The notes under the pieces were generated by a model. It ran no database searches, was not told the origin of the DNA, and was given only the letters and a program-made list of their open reading frames with translations. Source: CAYVHU01 sp964451415 (GTDB lineage Bacteria > Pseudomonadota > Alphaproteobacteria > Rhodospirillales > Magnetovibrionaceae). From it: a DNA stretch of 64,000 bases. Both the position numbers and the translations under genes were made by a program. The stretch is taken from the NCBI GenBank assembly GCA_964451415.1, contig CAYVHU010000010.1, positions 30,760 to 94,759 on the forward strand. Direction: 5' to 3'. Within the stretch, counting starts at the first letter, position 1. The number at the start of each line of letters is the position of its first letter. Shown piece after piece: positions 25,317-34,353 of this stretch.

Positions 25317-26975
25317 GTGGACGCGCTCATTCAGACCTTTCGCAACCTCGGCCCGGTGCGCCTTGCGATCATGGTAATCGTTCTTTTCCTCATGATCGGG
25401 TTCTTCGTTTTTCTGGCGACGCGGTTTTCTTCGCCGCAAATGGCCCTGCTGTACGGCGATCTTGAAACCCAGGACCAAAGCGCCATCGTGACGCAACTGC
25501 AAGCGGGAAAAGTTCCCTATGAACTGCGTTCCGGCGGCACGCAAATTTTCGTCCCCAAAAATCAAGTGGCCCCTTTGCGCATGCAAATGGCGAACCAGGG
25601 CCTGCCGACAGGCGGTTCCATCGGCTACGAAATCTTTGACAAACAAAGCAGCCTCGGCACCACCAGCTTCCAACAGAACGTCAATAAACTGCGCGCAATG
25701 GAAGGCGAACTGGCGCGCACCATTCAAGCCTTGAGATCCGTGCGTCAGGCACGCGTGCAATTGGTTCTCCCCACGCGCGCATTGTTTCAGCGCAAGCGCA
25801 CAAGACCCACCGCATCGGTGTTTCTGAGAATGCGCGGCGGTCAGCGCCTTGATCCGCAACAAGTCCGGGCCGTGCAACATCTGGTGGCCGCAGCAGTTCC
25901 CGATTTGTTGCCACGCAACATCGCCATCATCGACGATAAAGGGGAGTTGCTGGCGCGCGGATACGAAGGCGACGCATCGACGTCCCCCGGTTTGATCGCC
26001 CAACGGGCCGATGAACGGCGCCGGGCCTTTGAACAAAGAACGGTTCAAGTCATCGAAAAATTACTCGATAAATCAGTTGGCTACGGAAAAGTCCGCGCCG
26101 AGGTGACAGCCGACATGGATTTCGACCGCGTCACCACCAACGAAGAAATCTTCAATCCCGACGGTCAGGTGGTGCGCAACACGCAGACCATTGAACAAAA
26201 CCGCGCTTCCCAGAACAAGGACCCCTCCGCGGTTACGGTCGGGGCAAACCTGCCGGACCCGACGAATACCGGTGGTTCCGCGGCGACGCGCAATTCGACG
26301 GACTCGCGCACGGAAGAAAATGTCAACTATGAAATCTCGAAAAAAGTCATCAACAAAATCCGCGATACCGGCATCATCAACCGTCTCTCCGTTGCGGTGC
26401 TTGTGGACGGAAGTTATAAAAAGAACGCCAAGGGAGACCGCGTCTACCAACCGCGCAGCGCGCAAGAACTCAAGATTCTGACGTCCTTGGTCAAAAGTGC
26501 CATCGGCTTCAATGTAAAGCGCGGCGACACGGTGGAAGTCGTCAATATGCGATTCTCCGGCGTCGAATTTCCACCTGAACCGCCGCTCAATCTGTTCTTT
26601 GGTTTTGAGAAACAAGACCTTTTGCAGATTGCGGAAATGCTCGTCATCCTGATCCTGGCGGTTTTGGTGATCCTGCTGGTGGTGCGCCCGTTGATCAGCC
26701 GCGCCTTTGAAGCCCTGCCGGCCACCGCCGGTGCGTTGGCCGAAGGTGGGCGTATGATCGCAGATCAGGCCCAGTTGGCCGCCGGCGCCCTGGCGGCGCC
26801 GCCGGCACCCGACGGCGGCATCAGCGACGAAGAAATGTTCGATGAATTGATCGACATCGATCGCGTCGAGGGCCGGGTAAAGGCTTCGAGCGTGAAAAAG
26901 GTTGGCGAAATTGTCGACAAACACCCCGATGAGGCACTGTCCATCATCCGCAACTGGCTCTATCAGGAAAGCTGA
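25317..26975 (+). CDS. fliF: FliF, MS-ring protein
   Basis: Inner-membrane MS-ring of the flagellar basal body and housing of the export gate. A first membrane segment (LAIMVIVLFLMIGFFVFLAT) is at about residues 16-35, ring-building domains follow (YEIFDKQSSLGTTSFQQNVN, VPDLLPRNIAIID), and a second membrane segment (MLVILILAVLVILLVV) is near residue 445. The C-terminal tail EEMFDELIDIDRVEGRVKAS binds FliG. GTG 25317 is favoured because AGGGA lies 6 bases upstream; a TTG at 25311 would abut the ribosome site. Product 552 residues, normal. First gene of the fliFGHN-motA-flbD cluster. Confidence 0.95.
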   Translation: MDALIQTFRNLGPVRLAIMVIVLFLMIGFFVFLATRFSSPQMALLYGDLETQDQSAIVTQLQAGKVPYELRSGGTQIFVPKNQVAPLRMQMANQGLPTGGSIGYEIFDKQSSLGTTSFQQNVNKLRAMEGELARTIQALRSVRQARVQLVLPTRALFQRKRTRPTASVFLRMRGGQRLDPQQVRAVQHLVAAAVPDLLPRNIAIIDDKGELLARGYEGDASTSPGLIAQRADERRRAFEQRTVQVIEKLLDKSVGYGKVRAEVTADMDFDRVTTNEEIFNPDGQVVRNTQTIEQNRASQNKDPSAVTVGANLPDPTNTGGSAATRNSTDSRTEENVNYEISKKVINKIRDTGIINRLSVAVLVDGSYKKNAKGDRVYQPRSAQELKILTSLVKSAIGFNVKRGDTVEVVNMRFSGVEFPPEPPLNLFFGFEKQDLLQIAEMLVILILAVLVILLVVRPLISRAFEALPATAGALAEGGRMIADQAQLAAGALAAPPAPDGGISDEEMFDELIDIDRVEGRVKASSVKKVGEIVDKHPDEALSIIRNWLYQES

Positions 26976-26994
26976 GGAACGGGTATAAACGAAC

Positions 26995-28014
26995 ATGGCC
27001 CGTGTAAAAGAAGAATATCGCAGCCTCACAGGTCCGCAAAAAGCGGCTATTTTCATGCTGTCGCTGGGCGATGAGCAGTCCACGGTGCTGTTCGAACTGA
27101 TGGACGACGAAGAAATTCGCGAACTGTCCCAGATCATGTCGAACCTGGGCTCCATCAATTCCAAGGTTGTGGAACGACTGTTTCTCGATTTCGCCGATCA
27201 GTTATCTTCCACGGGGTCGCTGGTGGGCTCCTACGACAGCACCGAACGGTTGTTGTCCAAGGCTTTGCCTGAAGACCGCGTGTCACAGATCATGGAAGAA
27301 CTGCGCGGCCCCGCCGGACGCACCATGTGGGACAAACTGGGCAATGTGAATGAGGCCGTACTGGCGAATTATCTTAAAAATGAATACCCCCAAACCGTGG
27401 CGGTGGTGCTGAGCAAGGTCAGACCCGATCATGCGGCCTCCGTCCTGGGACAATTGCCCGAAAACTTCGCCATGGAAGTGATTATCCGCATGTTGTCCAT
27501 GGAAGCCGTTTCCAAGGAAATCCTTGACCATGTGGAAAAAACGCTGCGCACCGAATTCATGACCAATTTGGCGCGCACGGCGCGTCAGGACAGCCATGAG
27601 ATGATGGCCAACATTTTCAACACCCTGGATCGCAACACCGAAACGCGCTTCATGGGCGCGTTGGAGGAACGCAACCGAGAATCTGCGGAGCGCATCAAAC
27701 AGTTGATGTTCACCTTCGACGACCTGGAGCGCGTGGACAGCGCCGGCATTCAGATGTTGTTGCGTCAAGTGGACAAGTCACAGTTGGCCGTGGCCTTGAA
27801 AGGCGGCTCAGAAAGCGTGCGGGAACTCTTCTTCTCCAACATGTCGGAGCGCGCGGCCAAAATCATGCGCGAAGATATGGACGCCATGGGCGCTGTGCGC
27901 TTGAAGGATGTGGACGAGGCCCAGGCGGCAATCGTCATGATCGCCAAGCAGCTGGCCGACAGCGGCGAGATCATGATTGCCGGCCAGGGCGAAGAAGAAG
28001 AGCTGATCTATTGA
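26995..28014 (+). CDS. fliG: FliG, C-ring switch protein
   Basis: Rotor protein of the C-ring that contacts the stator. Conserved blocks: LTGPQKAAIFMLSLGDE at the N-terminus (FliF binding), EEIRELSQIMSNLG, PQTVAVVLSKVRPDHAASVL and, in the C-terminal torque domain, LMFTFDDLERVDSAGIQMLL with FFSNMSERAAKIMREDMDA. The last includes the charged residues that interact with MotA. Length 339 residues, normal. Starts 19 bases after fliF with GAGGAA upstream. Confidence 0.96.
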   Translation: MARVKEEYRSLTGPQKAAIFMLSLGDEQSTVLFELMDDEEIRELSQIMSNLGSINSKVVERLFLDFADQLSSTGSLVGSYDSTERLLSKALPEDRVSQIMEELRGPAGRTMWDKLGNVNEAVLANYLKNEYPQTVAVVLSKVRPDHAASVLGQLPENFAMEVIIRMLSMEAVSKEILDHVEKTLRTEFMTNLARTARQDSHEMMANIFNTLDRNTETRFMGALEERNRESAERIKQLMFTFDDLERVDSAGIQMLLRQVDKSQLAVALKGGSESVRELFFSNMSERAAKIMREDMDAMGAVRLKDVDEAQAAIVMIAKQLADSGEIMIAGQGEEEELIY

Positions 28015-28015
28015 C

Positions 28016-28771
28016 ATGATGAGCGCGGAACACTCCCCAATGACGGCTGAAAAGCTTAAAAAATTTCTTTTCGATACGGATTTCGGACTCCACGACGATG
28101 CGCGGTTGGGGCACGATTCCGCCGCCATCGAAAGCAAAGAAACCGAAGCCGCACAACCCGTCGAGGAAATCGTCCCGGAGCCCCCACCGCCGCCAACCTT
28201 TAGCGAAGAGGAGTTGGCCGACGCGCGCGCCGAAGGCTTTCAGGCCGGACGAGATGAAGCTATTCGCGACATGGCCGGCGCCATGGAACAGCATCAAGCC
28301 AACACCTTGGACGCCATCGACGCAAAGATGACCGAGTTTTTCGAAGCCTACAGTCGGGATATTGAGGAGCACAACCGCGATGCGGTCGCCGTGGCGCGCA
28401 CCATTGTTCAAAAATTGTTTCCGGCCATGAATATGGACAAGGCCCTGGTCGAAATCGAGCACATGGTTGTTGAGGCCATGAGGCGCACCGCCGGCAGTCC
28501 TGCCCTGATTATCCACGTGGCCCCCGATCTACAAGCCAACATCGAGGCCAAGGTTCAGGATCTGAGCGTGCAACGCGGTCACGAAGGCACAATCACGGTC
28601 ATGGCCGACAAAACCCTTGAACCCGGAGATGCAAAAGTGGAGTGGGAAGGCGGGGCCATGATACGCGACACGCAAGCCATGTGGCGGGACATCGATGAAA
28701 TCATCGAACGGAACCTGGGCGCGACGCACGATGCGCCCCGCGATGATGAAACCGCAGAGCACGAAAACTAA
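28016..28771 (+). CDS. fliH: FliH/FlbE, regulator of the export ATPase
   Basis: Export-apparatus stalk protein that binds FliI (FlbE in Caulobacter). The N-terminal KLKKFLFDTDFG motif and a Pro-rich stretch (EPPPPPTF) are followed by a helical region with ELADARAEGFQAGRDEAIRD and the C-terminal FliH domain (GTITVMADKTLEPGDAKVEW). Length 251 residues. The ATG lies one base after the fliG stop; further in-frame ATG codons at 28019 and 28040 are possible starts. Position between fliG and fliN matches the family. Confidence 0.85.
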   Translation: MMSAEHSPMTAEKLKKFLFDTDFGLHDDARLGHDSAAIESKETEAAQPVEEIVPEPPPPPTFSEEELADARAEGFQAGRDEAIRDMAGAMEQHQANTLDAIDAKMTEFFEAYSRDIEEHNRDAVAVARTIVQKLFPAMNMDKALVEIEHMVVEAMRRTAGSPALIIHVAPDLQANIEAKVQDLSVQRGHEGTITVMADKTLEPGDAKVEWEGGAMIRDTQAMWRDIDEIIERNLGATHDAPRDDETAEHEN

Positions 28772-28793
28772 CGCCTAAACCGAGGAGACCGCT

Positions 28794-29171
28794 ATGGCAG
28801 ACGAAAAAAGTCTCGAACTAGACGAACTGGAAGACGAGCCCACCGCGCCGCGTGATGAAGACGCGGAACGGGACAGCGGCGTGTCCTTTGCCGAAATGGC
28901 AGATATATCGGAAATCCCGCGCAACGCCCGGGACTTGGAGGCCGTCTACGACATTCCCGTGCAGGTGTCCGCCGTTCTGGGCAAGGCGACCATGCAGGTC
29001 AGCCAACTTTTAAAGCTGGGCCGCGGCGCGGTGGTGGAGTTGGACCGCAAGGTAGGGGAAGCCATCGACATCTACGTCAACAACCGTCTGGTGGCACGTG
29101 GCGAAGTGGTGGTGGTCGAAGAACGTCTGGGCGTCACCATGACGGAAATCATCAAAACCGACCGCACTTAG
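28794..29171 (+). CDS. fliN: FliN, C-ring protein
   Basis: Small C-ring component of the switch complex. The SpoA domain covers about residues 50-120: YDIPVQVSAVLGKATMQVSQ, LLKLGRGAVVELDRKVGEAI, DIYVNNRLVARGEVVVVEER and LGVTMTEII. An acidic N-terminal tail precedes it. Length 125 residues, typical. GAGGAG lies just upstream of the ATG. No fliM is in the window. Confidence 0.95.
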   Translation: MADEKSLELDELEDEPTAPRDEDAERDSGVSFAEMADISEIPRNARDLEAVYDIPVQVSAVLGKATMQVSQLLKLGRGAVVELDRKVGEAIDIYVNNRLVARGEVVVVEERLGVTMTEIIKTDRT

Positions 29172-29187
29172 GATTTAGAGACGCTTA

Positions 29188-29997
29188 ATGGCTGACAATC
29201 CCATCCAGATCACCAAGGCCAAATCAGCCACCGACATCGCTACGATCGTCGGCTTGATCGGCGGTTTCGGACTTGTGGTTTCGGCCATCTTCTCTGGCGG
29301 CTCACCGAAATCGTTCATCAATATTCCATCCGTCATGATCGTGTTCGGCGGGACCTTTTTCATCACCATGATGTGTTTCTCGCTCCAAGAAATGCTGCGC
29401 ACCCTTAAAACCATCATGAAAACCGTTTCCTACTCTTCACGCGATCCCTCCGAAGCCGCCATCCAGGTCTTGCAAATCGCCGAACTGGCGCGTCGTCAGG
29501 GCGTCTTGTCCCTGCAAACCTTGTTGAAGGAATTGGAAAGCGAGCCTTTGCTGCACAAAGGCATGAGCATGGTGGTGGACGGAACCCCCGGCGAAGAAGT
29601 CGAAGTCGTCTTGAAAAAGGATATGATGTCCACCATTCAGCGCCATCAAAAAAGTGCCAGCGTCCTCAAGAAAGCCGCCGAATTCGCACCCGCCATGGGC
29701 CTCATCGGAACGCTCATCGGACTGGTGCAGATGCTGGGAAATCTGTCGGACCCCTCGACCATCGGCCCGTCGATGGCGGTGGCGCTGCTGACCACGTTCT
29801 ACGGTGCGGTCCTGGCCAACATGGTCTTTTCGCCCATGGCGGCAAAGCTGGAACGAAATTCCGGGGCGGAAGCCATGGTCAACGGCATCTACGTGATGGG
29901 GGCCGCATCCGTGGGCCGTCAGGAAAACCCGCGACGGCTGGAAATGCTGCTCAACAGCGTTCTTTCCCCGGCCAAGCGAATCCAATATTTCGACTGA
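29188..29997 (+). CDS. motA: MotA/PomA-type stator protein
   Basis: Flagellar stator channel subunit. Four membrane segments are visible: about residues 20-38 and 47-66, then after a cytoplasmic loop two near 168-190 and 200-220. The MotA signature FAPAMGLIGTLIGLVQMLGN is in the third, and SMAVALLTTFYGAVLANMVF in the fourth. At 269 residues it is nearer the PomA than the enterobacterial MotA length; the coupling ion cannot be read. No motB follows, which is unusual but not unique; it must be elsewhere. Located between fliN and flbD. Confidence 0.88.
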   Translation: MADNPIQITKAKSATDIATIVGLIGGFGLVVSAIFSGGSPKSFINIPSVMIVFGGTFFITMMCFSLQEMLRTLKTIMKTVSYSSRDPSEAAIQVLQIAELARRQGVLSLQTLLKELESEPLLHKGMSMVVDGTPGEEVEVVLKKDMMSTIQRHQKSASVLKKAAEFAPAMGLIGTLIGLVQMLGNLSDPSTIGPSMAVALLTTFYGAVLANMVFSPMAAKLERNSGAEAMVNGIYVMGAASVGRQENPRRLEMLLNSVLSPAKRIQYFD

Positions 29998-30011
29998 GGA
30001 AACCCGATCCC

Positions 30012-31343
30012 ATGCGCTTACTCATTATCGGCACTTTGGATGGACAGGTCGGCGCGGCCAGTCAGATCGCCCTGAAACGCGGAGCGAAAGTCAATCATGT
30101 GGATACCGCTGCCGAGGGTCTTGAATTCCTGCGTTCCGGACGCGGTGCAGATCTGGTCTTGGCCGATATTCAGGAGGATCTGGCCGCGTTGATTTCAAAC
30201 CTGGAATCCGAACGCATCGCCGTGCCCGTTGTGGCATGCGGAATCGGCAACGACACCCACGCCGCCGTGCGCGCCATCAAAGCCGGCGCAAAGGAATACA
30301 TCCCCCTGCCGCCCGACGCCGAACTGATCGGCGCGGTGCTCAGCGCGGTCGCGCAAGAACACAGTGAATTCATCCATACCGACGCGCACATGAACGAAAT
30401 CATGACGCTGGCCAATCAAATCGCACCTTCTGAGGCCTCCATCCTCATCACCGGACCCAGCGGCACGGGCAAAGAGGTGATGGCACGTTATCTGCATCAC
30501 AAAAGCAAACGACGCGAAGGCCCGTTCATCGCCGTCAACTGCGCCGCCATTCCGGAAAATCTTTTGGAATCTGAACTGTTCGGTTATGAAAAAGGCGCCT
30601 TCACGGGCGCCGTCGCCCGGCGCATCGGAAAATTCGAAGAAGCCAACAACGGCACCTTGCTGCTCGATGAAATCAGCGAAATGGACCCGCGCTTGCAAGC
30701 CAAGCTGTTGCGCGTGCTCCAGGAACGCGAAGTCGACCGCATCGGCGCCAGCAAGCCGGTCAAGGTGAACGTGCGCATTCTCGCCACATCCAACCGCCTC
30801 ATGGCCGATGAAGTCGCCAAAGGCACCTTTCGCGAAGATTTGTATTTCCGTTTGAATGTCGTCTCCCTGGTCTTGCCGCCACTATGCGAACGCCCGGACG
30901 ACATCGTGCCGCTAAGCCGCCATTTCGCCGCAAAATACACCGCGTTGAACGCCCTTGCGCCTCGGCCCCTGTCACAAGACGCCTTGGACAAACTGCAAGG
31001 GTATGCGTGGCCGGGCAACGTGCGCGAACTGGAAAATACTATGCACCGCGCGGTGCTTGTCGCCACCGGCGACGTTATCGACGCCCAGGCCGTCTTGCTC
31101 AACACCCCCGCGCGCAAGGCGGAGAGCCGCACGGACGCCTCCGCGTTGGTCGGGCGAACCGTCTCTGAAGTGGAACGCGAACTGATCATCAACACCCTCG
31201 GTCATTGCCTTGGCAACCGCACCCATGCGGCCAACATCTTAGGCATTTCAATCCGCACACTGCGCAATAAACTCAAACAATATAACGAGGACGGCTTCGC
31301 CATCCCCGCTCCCGGCGGCGATGGTGAAGGGGCGCGCATTTGA
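30012..31343 (+). CDS. flbD: FlbD-type sigma-54 activator
   Basis: Sigma-54 enhancer-binding protein controlling late flagellar genes. The N-terminal receiver-like domain (residues 1-115) keeps Asp52 but lacks the acidic pair after the first strand (LLIIGTLDG), so it is probably not a standard phospho-acceptor; Caulobacter FlbD is similarly atypical and works with FliX. The AAA+ domain has Walker A GPSGTGKE (148-155), GAFTGA (195-200) for sigma-54 contact and Walker B GTLLLDEISEM. A Fis-type helix-turn-helix closes the protein (NRTHAANILGISIRTLRNKL). Length 443. Expected to act on the promoter at 19662. Confidence 0.92.
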   Translation: MRLLIIGTLDGQVGAASQIALKRGAKVNHVDTAAEGLEFLRSGRGADLVLADIQEDLAALISNLESERIAVPVVACGIGNDTHAAVRAIKAGAKEYIPLPPDAELIGAVLSAVAQEHSEFIHTDAHMNEIMTLANQIAPSEASILITGPSGTGKEVMARYLHHKSKRREGPFIAVNCAAIPENLLESELFGYEKGAFTGAVARRIGKFEEANNGTLLLDEISEMDPRLQAKLLRVLQEREVDRIGASKPVKVNVRILATSNRLMADEVAKGTFREDLYFRLNVVSLVLPPLCERPDDIVPLSRHFAAKYTALNALAPRPLSQDALDKLQGYAWPGNVRELENTMHRAVLVATGDVIDAQAVLLNTPARKAESRTDASALVGRTVSEVERELIINTLGHCLGNRTHAANILGISIRTLRNKLKQYNEDGFAIPAPGGDGEGARI

Positions 31344-31386
31344 TCTGCATATTGCACCGGATATGATGTAGGGCCGAAACAAAACC

Positions 31387-33513
31387 ATGGCGGAAGAAAA
31401 CACCACAACACCAAGCGAAACCGCTTCTTTCGCGGGCCTGCATCGCATGCTCAAGGTGATCAAAAAACGCGGCGACATCATCTTGGCGCTGGCCGTCGTG
31501 GCCATCTTGGTGGTCCTGATTCTGCCCATGCCGACGTGGCTTCTCGATATCGGGCTGGCCATATCCATCACTTTTTCCGTGTTGATTCTGATGACCGCGT
31601 TGTTTATCGAAAGGCCGTTGGAATTCAACACGTTTCCCACGGTCCTGCTGCTCGCCACGATGATGCGGCTGGCGTTGAATCTGGCTTCGACTCGTCTCAT
31701 CCTGGCGCACGGCAACGAAGGAACCGACGCTGCGGGCAGGGTCATTCAGGCCTTTGGCGGCTTTGTGATGGGTGGTAATTTCGTCATCGGCATCATTGTG
31801 TTCATCATTCTCGTGCTGGTGAACTTCATCGTCATCACCAAAGGGTCGGGGCGCATCGCCGAGGTCTCGGCACGCTTCACCCTGGACGCCATGCCCGGCA
31901 AACAGATGGCCATCGACGCGGATCTATCCACCGGTCTGATCGACGAGGATCTGGCGCGCACGCGCCGCAAGGAACTGGAGGAAGAAAGCAACTTCTTCGG
32001 CGCCATGGACGGCGCGTCGAAGTTCGTCCGCGGCGACGCCATCGCCGGGCTTTTGATCACCTTCATCAACATCATTGCCGGCATGATCATCGGCGTGGCG
32101 CAACACGGCATGACGTTCATAGACGCCGCCAATAATTTTACCCGTCTCACCGTCGGCGACGGTTTGGTGACGCAGGTCCCGGCACTGATCGTATCGACCG
32201 CGGCAGGCCTGATGGTGACCAAGGCGGGCGTTAGCGGGGCGACGGAAAAGGCCTTGTTCCACCAGTTGGGCGGTCAGCCCCGCGCCATGGGGGTCAGTTC
32301 TTTCCTGCTCGCAGCACTGGCGCTGCTACCCGGCATTCCCATGATGCCGTTCCTCACTTTGGCCGTGCTGACGGGGGGCACGGCGTATGTGACCAACCTC
32401 AAAGCGAAACGCGAAATGGCCGAGGTCCAGCAACAAGAACAAGCCGCCGAGGAGGAGGAAGCCCAGTCCGTCCCCGAAGAACCCATTTCAACGGCCCTGA
32501 AAATCGACATGCTGCGTTTGGAACTGGGCTATGGACTATTGTCGCTGATCAACAATCCGCGTGACGGCAAGCGCCTCACCGACCAGATCAAAGCCCTGCG
32601 CCGTCAGATCGCATCCGACATGGGCTTCGTCATGCCGTCGGTGCGCATTCAAGACAACATGCAGTTGGACGCCAACGCCTATACCTTGCGCTGCAAGGAA
32701 ATCGAAGCCGGACGCGGCGAGTTGCGTCCCAACATGCTGTTGGTGATGGACCCACGCGGCGAGGAAATCACCCTGCCCGGCGAGAAAACCGTGGAACCGA
32801 CGTTCGGCCTGCCCGCCATGTGGATCGACGAACAGAACCGCGAAGAAGCCCTGTTTCGCGGCTACACCGTCGTCGATCCCGCCACCGTGATTACCACCCA
32901 CCTGACCGAAGTCATCAAGGACAACATGCCGGAACTGCTGTCCTATGCGGAAACGCAGAAATTGGTGGACGAATTGGATGAGGCCCATAAAAAACTGGTC
33001 GAGGACATGATCCCCAACCAGATTTCCATGGGCGGCGTGCAACGCGTCTTGCAGAACCTGCTGGCCGAACGGGTCTCCATTCGCGACCTGCCGACCATCC
33101 TGGAAGGCGTGTCGGAGGCCTGCGGCATGACCCGCAACGTGACCTTGATCACAGAACACGTTCGCGCGCGCCTAGCGCGCCAGATCAGCGACATGAACGT
33201 CAACGACCAAGGCATCGTCGTGCTCTTGTCATTGTCTCCGCAATGGGAACAGAACTTTGCCGAGGCCCTAAGCGGCACCGGCGACGAACGTCAACTATCC
33301 ATGCCGCCGAGCCAGTTGCAGGACTTCATCACTCAACTGCGCAACGCCTTCGAACGTCAGGCCATGATGGGCGAGATGCCGGTGCTGCTGACCAGCCCCG
33401 GCATCCGCCCCTATGTGCGTTCCATCATCGAACGGTTCCGCCCGTCCACGGTGGTCATGAGCCAGAATGAAATTCACGCAAAAGCCAAGATCAAAACCGT
33501 GGGGCAGGTTTAA
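31387..33513 (+). CDS. flhA: FlhA, flagellar export gate protein
   Basis: Major membrane protein of the flagellar type III export gate. The N-terminal half has about eight membrane segments and the FHIPEP signature region (TVLLLATMMRLALNLASTRL, then GSGRIAEVSARFTLDAMPGK and QMAIDADL). The C-terminal cytoplasmic domain binds chaperone-substrate complexes and ends before a short tail (PSTVVMSQNEIHAKAKIKTV). Length 708 residues, normal. It follows flbD by 43 bases and precedes flhG directly, without flhF between. Confidence 0.97.
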   Translation: MAEENTTTPSETASFAGLHRMLKVIKKRGDIILALAVVAILVVLILPMPTWLLDIGLAISITFSVLILMTALFIERPLEFNTFPTVLLLATMMRLALNLASTRLILAHGNEGTDAAGRVIQAFGGFVMGGNFVIGIIVFIILVLVNFIVITKGSGRIAEVSARFTLDAMPGKQMAIDADLSTGLIDEDLARTRRKELEEESNFFGAMDGASKFVRGDAIAGLLITFINIIAGMIIGVAQHGMTFIDAANNFTRLTVGDGLVTQVPALIVSTAAGLMVTKAGVSGATEKALFHQLGGQPRAMGVSSFLLAALALLPGIPMMPFLTLAVLTGGTAYVTNLKAKREMAEVQQQEQAAEEEEAQSVPEEPISTALKIDMLRLELGYGLLSLINNPRDGKRLTDQIKALRRQIASDMGFVMPSVRIQDNMQLDANAYTLRCKEIEAGRGELRPNMLLVMDPRGEEITLPGEKTVEPTFGLPAMWIDEQNREEALFRGYTVVDPATVITTHLTEVIKDNMPELLSYAETQKLVDELDEAHKKLVEDMIPNQISMGGVQRVLQNLLAERVSIRDLPTILEGVSEACGMTRNVTLITEHVRARLARQISDMNVNDQGIVVLLSLSPQWEQNFAEALSGTGDERQLSMPPSQLQDFITQLRNAFERQAMMGEMPVLLTSPGIRPYVRSIIERFRPSTVVMSQNEIHAKAKIKTVGQV

Positions 33514-33537
33514 TTGAGGGCCAAGGAAAAACACACC

Positions 33538-33555
33538 ATGAAAAACATGCCATGA
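33538..33555 (+). other. Five-codon leader ORF overlapping the flhG start
   Basis: ATG AAA AAC ATG CCA TGA (MKNMP) begins 9 bases after AAGGAA, the only good Shine-Dalgarno here. Its TGA overlaps the flhG ATG (ATGA). The 9-base string ATGAAAAAC occurs at both starts, suggesting a small duplication. It may couple flhG translation to this leader. Confidence 0.45.
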
Positions 33556-34334
33556 AAAACGTACCCGACGCCCCATCCCCCGCACTGCGCGCCAAGGGCC
33601 GGAACATCATCGCCGTGGCCTCTGGAAAGGGCGGGGTGGGCAAGACGTGGCTGGCCATCACCATGGCCAGCGCACTGAGCGCCCGGGAACGCAAGGTTCT
33701 GCTGTTCGACGGCGACCTCGGTCTGGCCAATCTCGACATTCAGTTGGGATTGATGCCGAAACAGGACTTAGGCAGCGTCATCTCCGGTCGCTTAAGCTTG
33801 AATCAGGCCGTGTTGGCGTTTCCGCCGGGAGGCTTCGACATCATCGCCGGGCGATCCGGTTCGGGCGGATTGGCCAGCATTCCCACCTCGCGGCTACAGA
33901 TGCTGAACGAAGATCTGGCCTTGTTGGCCCAGGCCTACGACCACGTTCTTCTGGACCTGGGCGCAGGCGTGGAACGCACGGTCCGCCAACTCACCCACAA
34001 CGTCGGCACCTGTCTTGTGGTCGCCACCGATGAACCGACTTCGCTGACCGACGCCTACGCCTTCATCAAACTCACGCACATGGAACGGCCGCAACTCAAC
34101 ATCCGCATCGTCATCAACGCCGCCAATTCCACACGCGAAGGCGAACGCACCTACAACACCCTTTTGAAGGCCTGTGAAGGATTTCTCAAGATTTCTCCGC
34201 CATTATGGGGTGTTGTGCGTCACGATCCAAAAGTGCGCGAAACCATCAAAGCCCAGGTGCCGCTTCTGACGCGCTACCCCCATTGCGAGGCAGCGCAGGA
34301 TGTCGGCAGAATCGTGCAGAAGATTTTGCAATAA
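33552..34334 (+). CDS. flhG: FlhG/FleN-like MinD-family ATPase
   Basis: MinD/ParA-type ATPase that limits flagellar number. The deviant Walker A SGKGGVGKTW is at about residues 24-33, with FDGDLGLANLDIQLGLMP and LLDLGAGVERTVRQL carrying the switch regions. Length 260 residues. Starts overlap a five-codon leader. FlhG normally works with the GTPase FlhF, whose gene usually lies between flhA and flhG; it is absent here. An amphipathic membrane-targeting C-terminus is not obvious. Confidence 0.88.
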   Translation: MKNVPDAPSPALRAKGRNIIAVASGKGGVGKTWLAITMASALSARERKVLLFDGDLGLANLDIQLGLMPKQDLGSVISGRLSLNQAVLAFPPGGFDIIAGRSGSGGLASIPTSRLQMLNEDLALLAQAYDHVLLDLGAGVERTVRQLTHNVGTCLVVATDEPTSLTDAYAFIKLTHMERPQLNIRIVINAANSTREGERTYNTLLKACEGFLKISPPLWGVVRHDPKVRETIKAQVPLLTRYPHCEAAQDVGRIVQKILQ

Positions 34335-34353
34335 CGCCATTGAGGCAGGCCAT

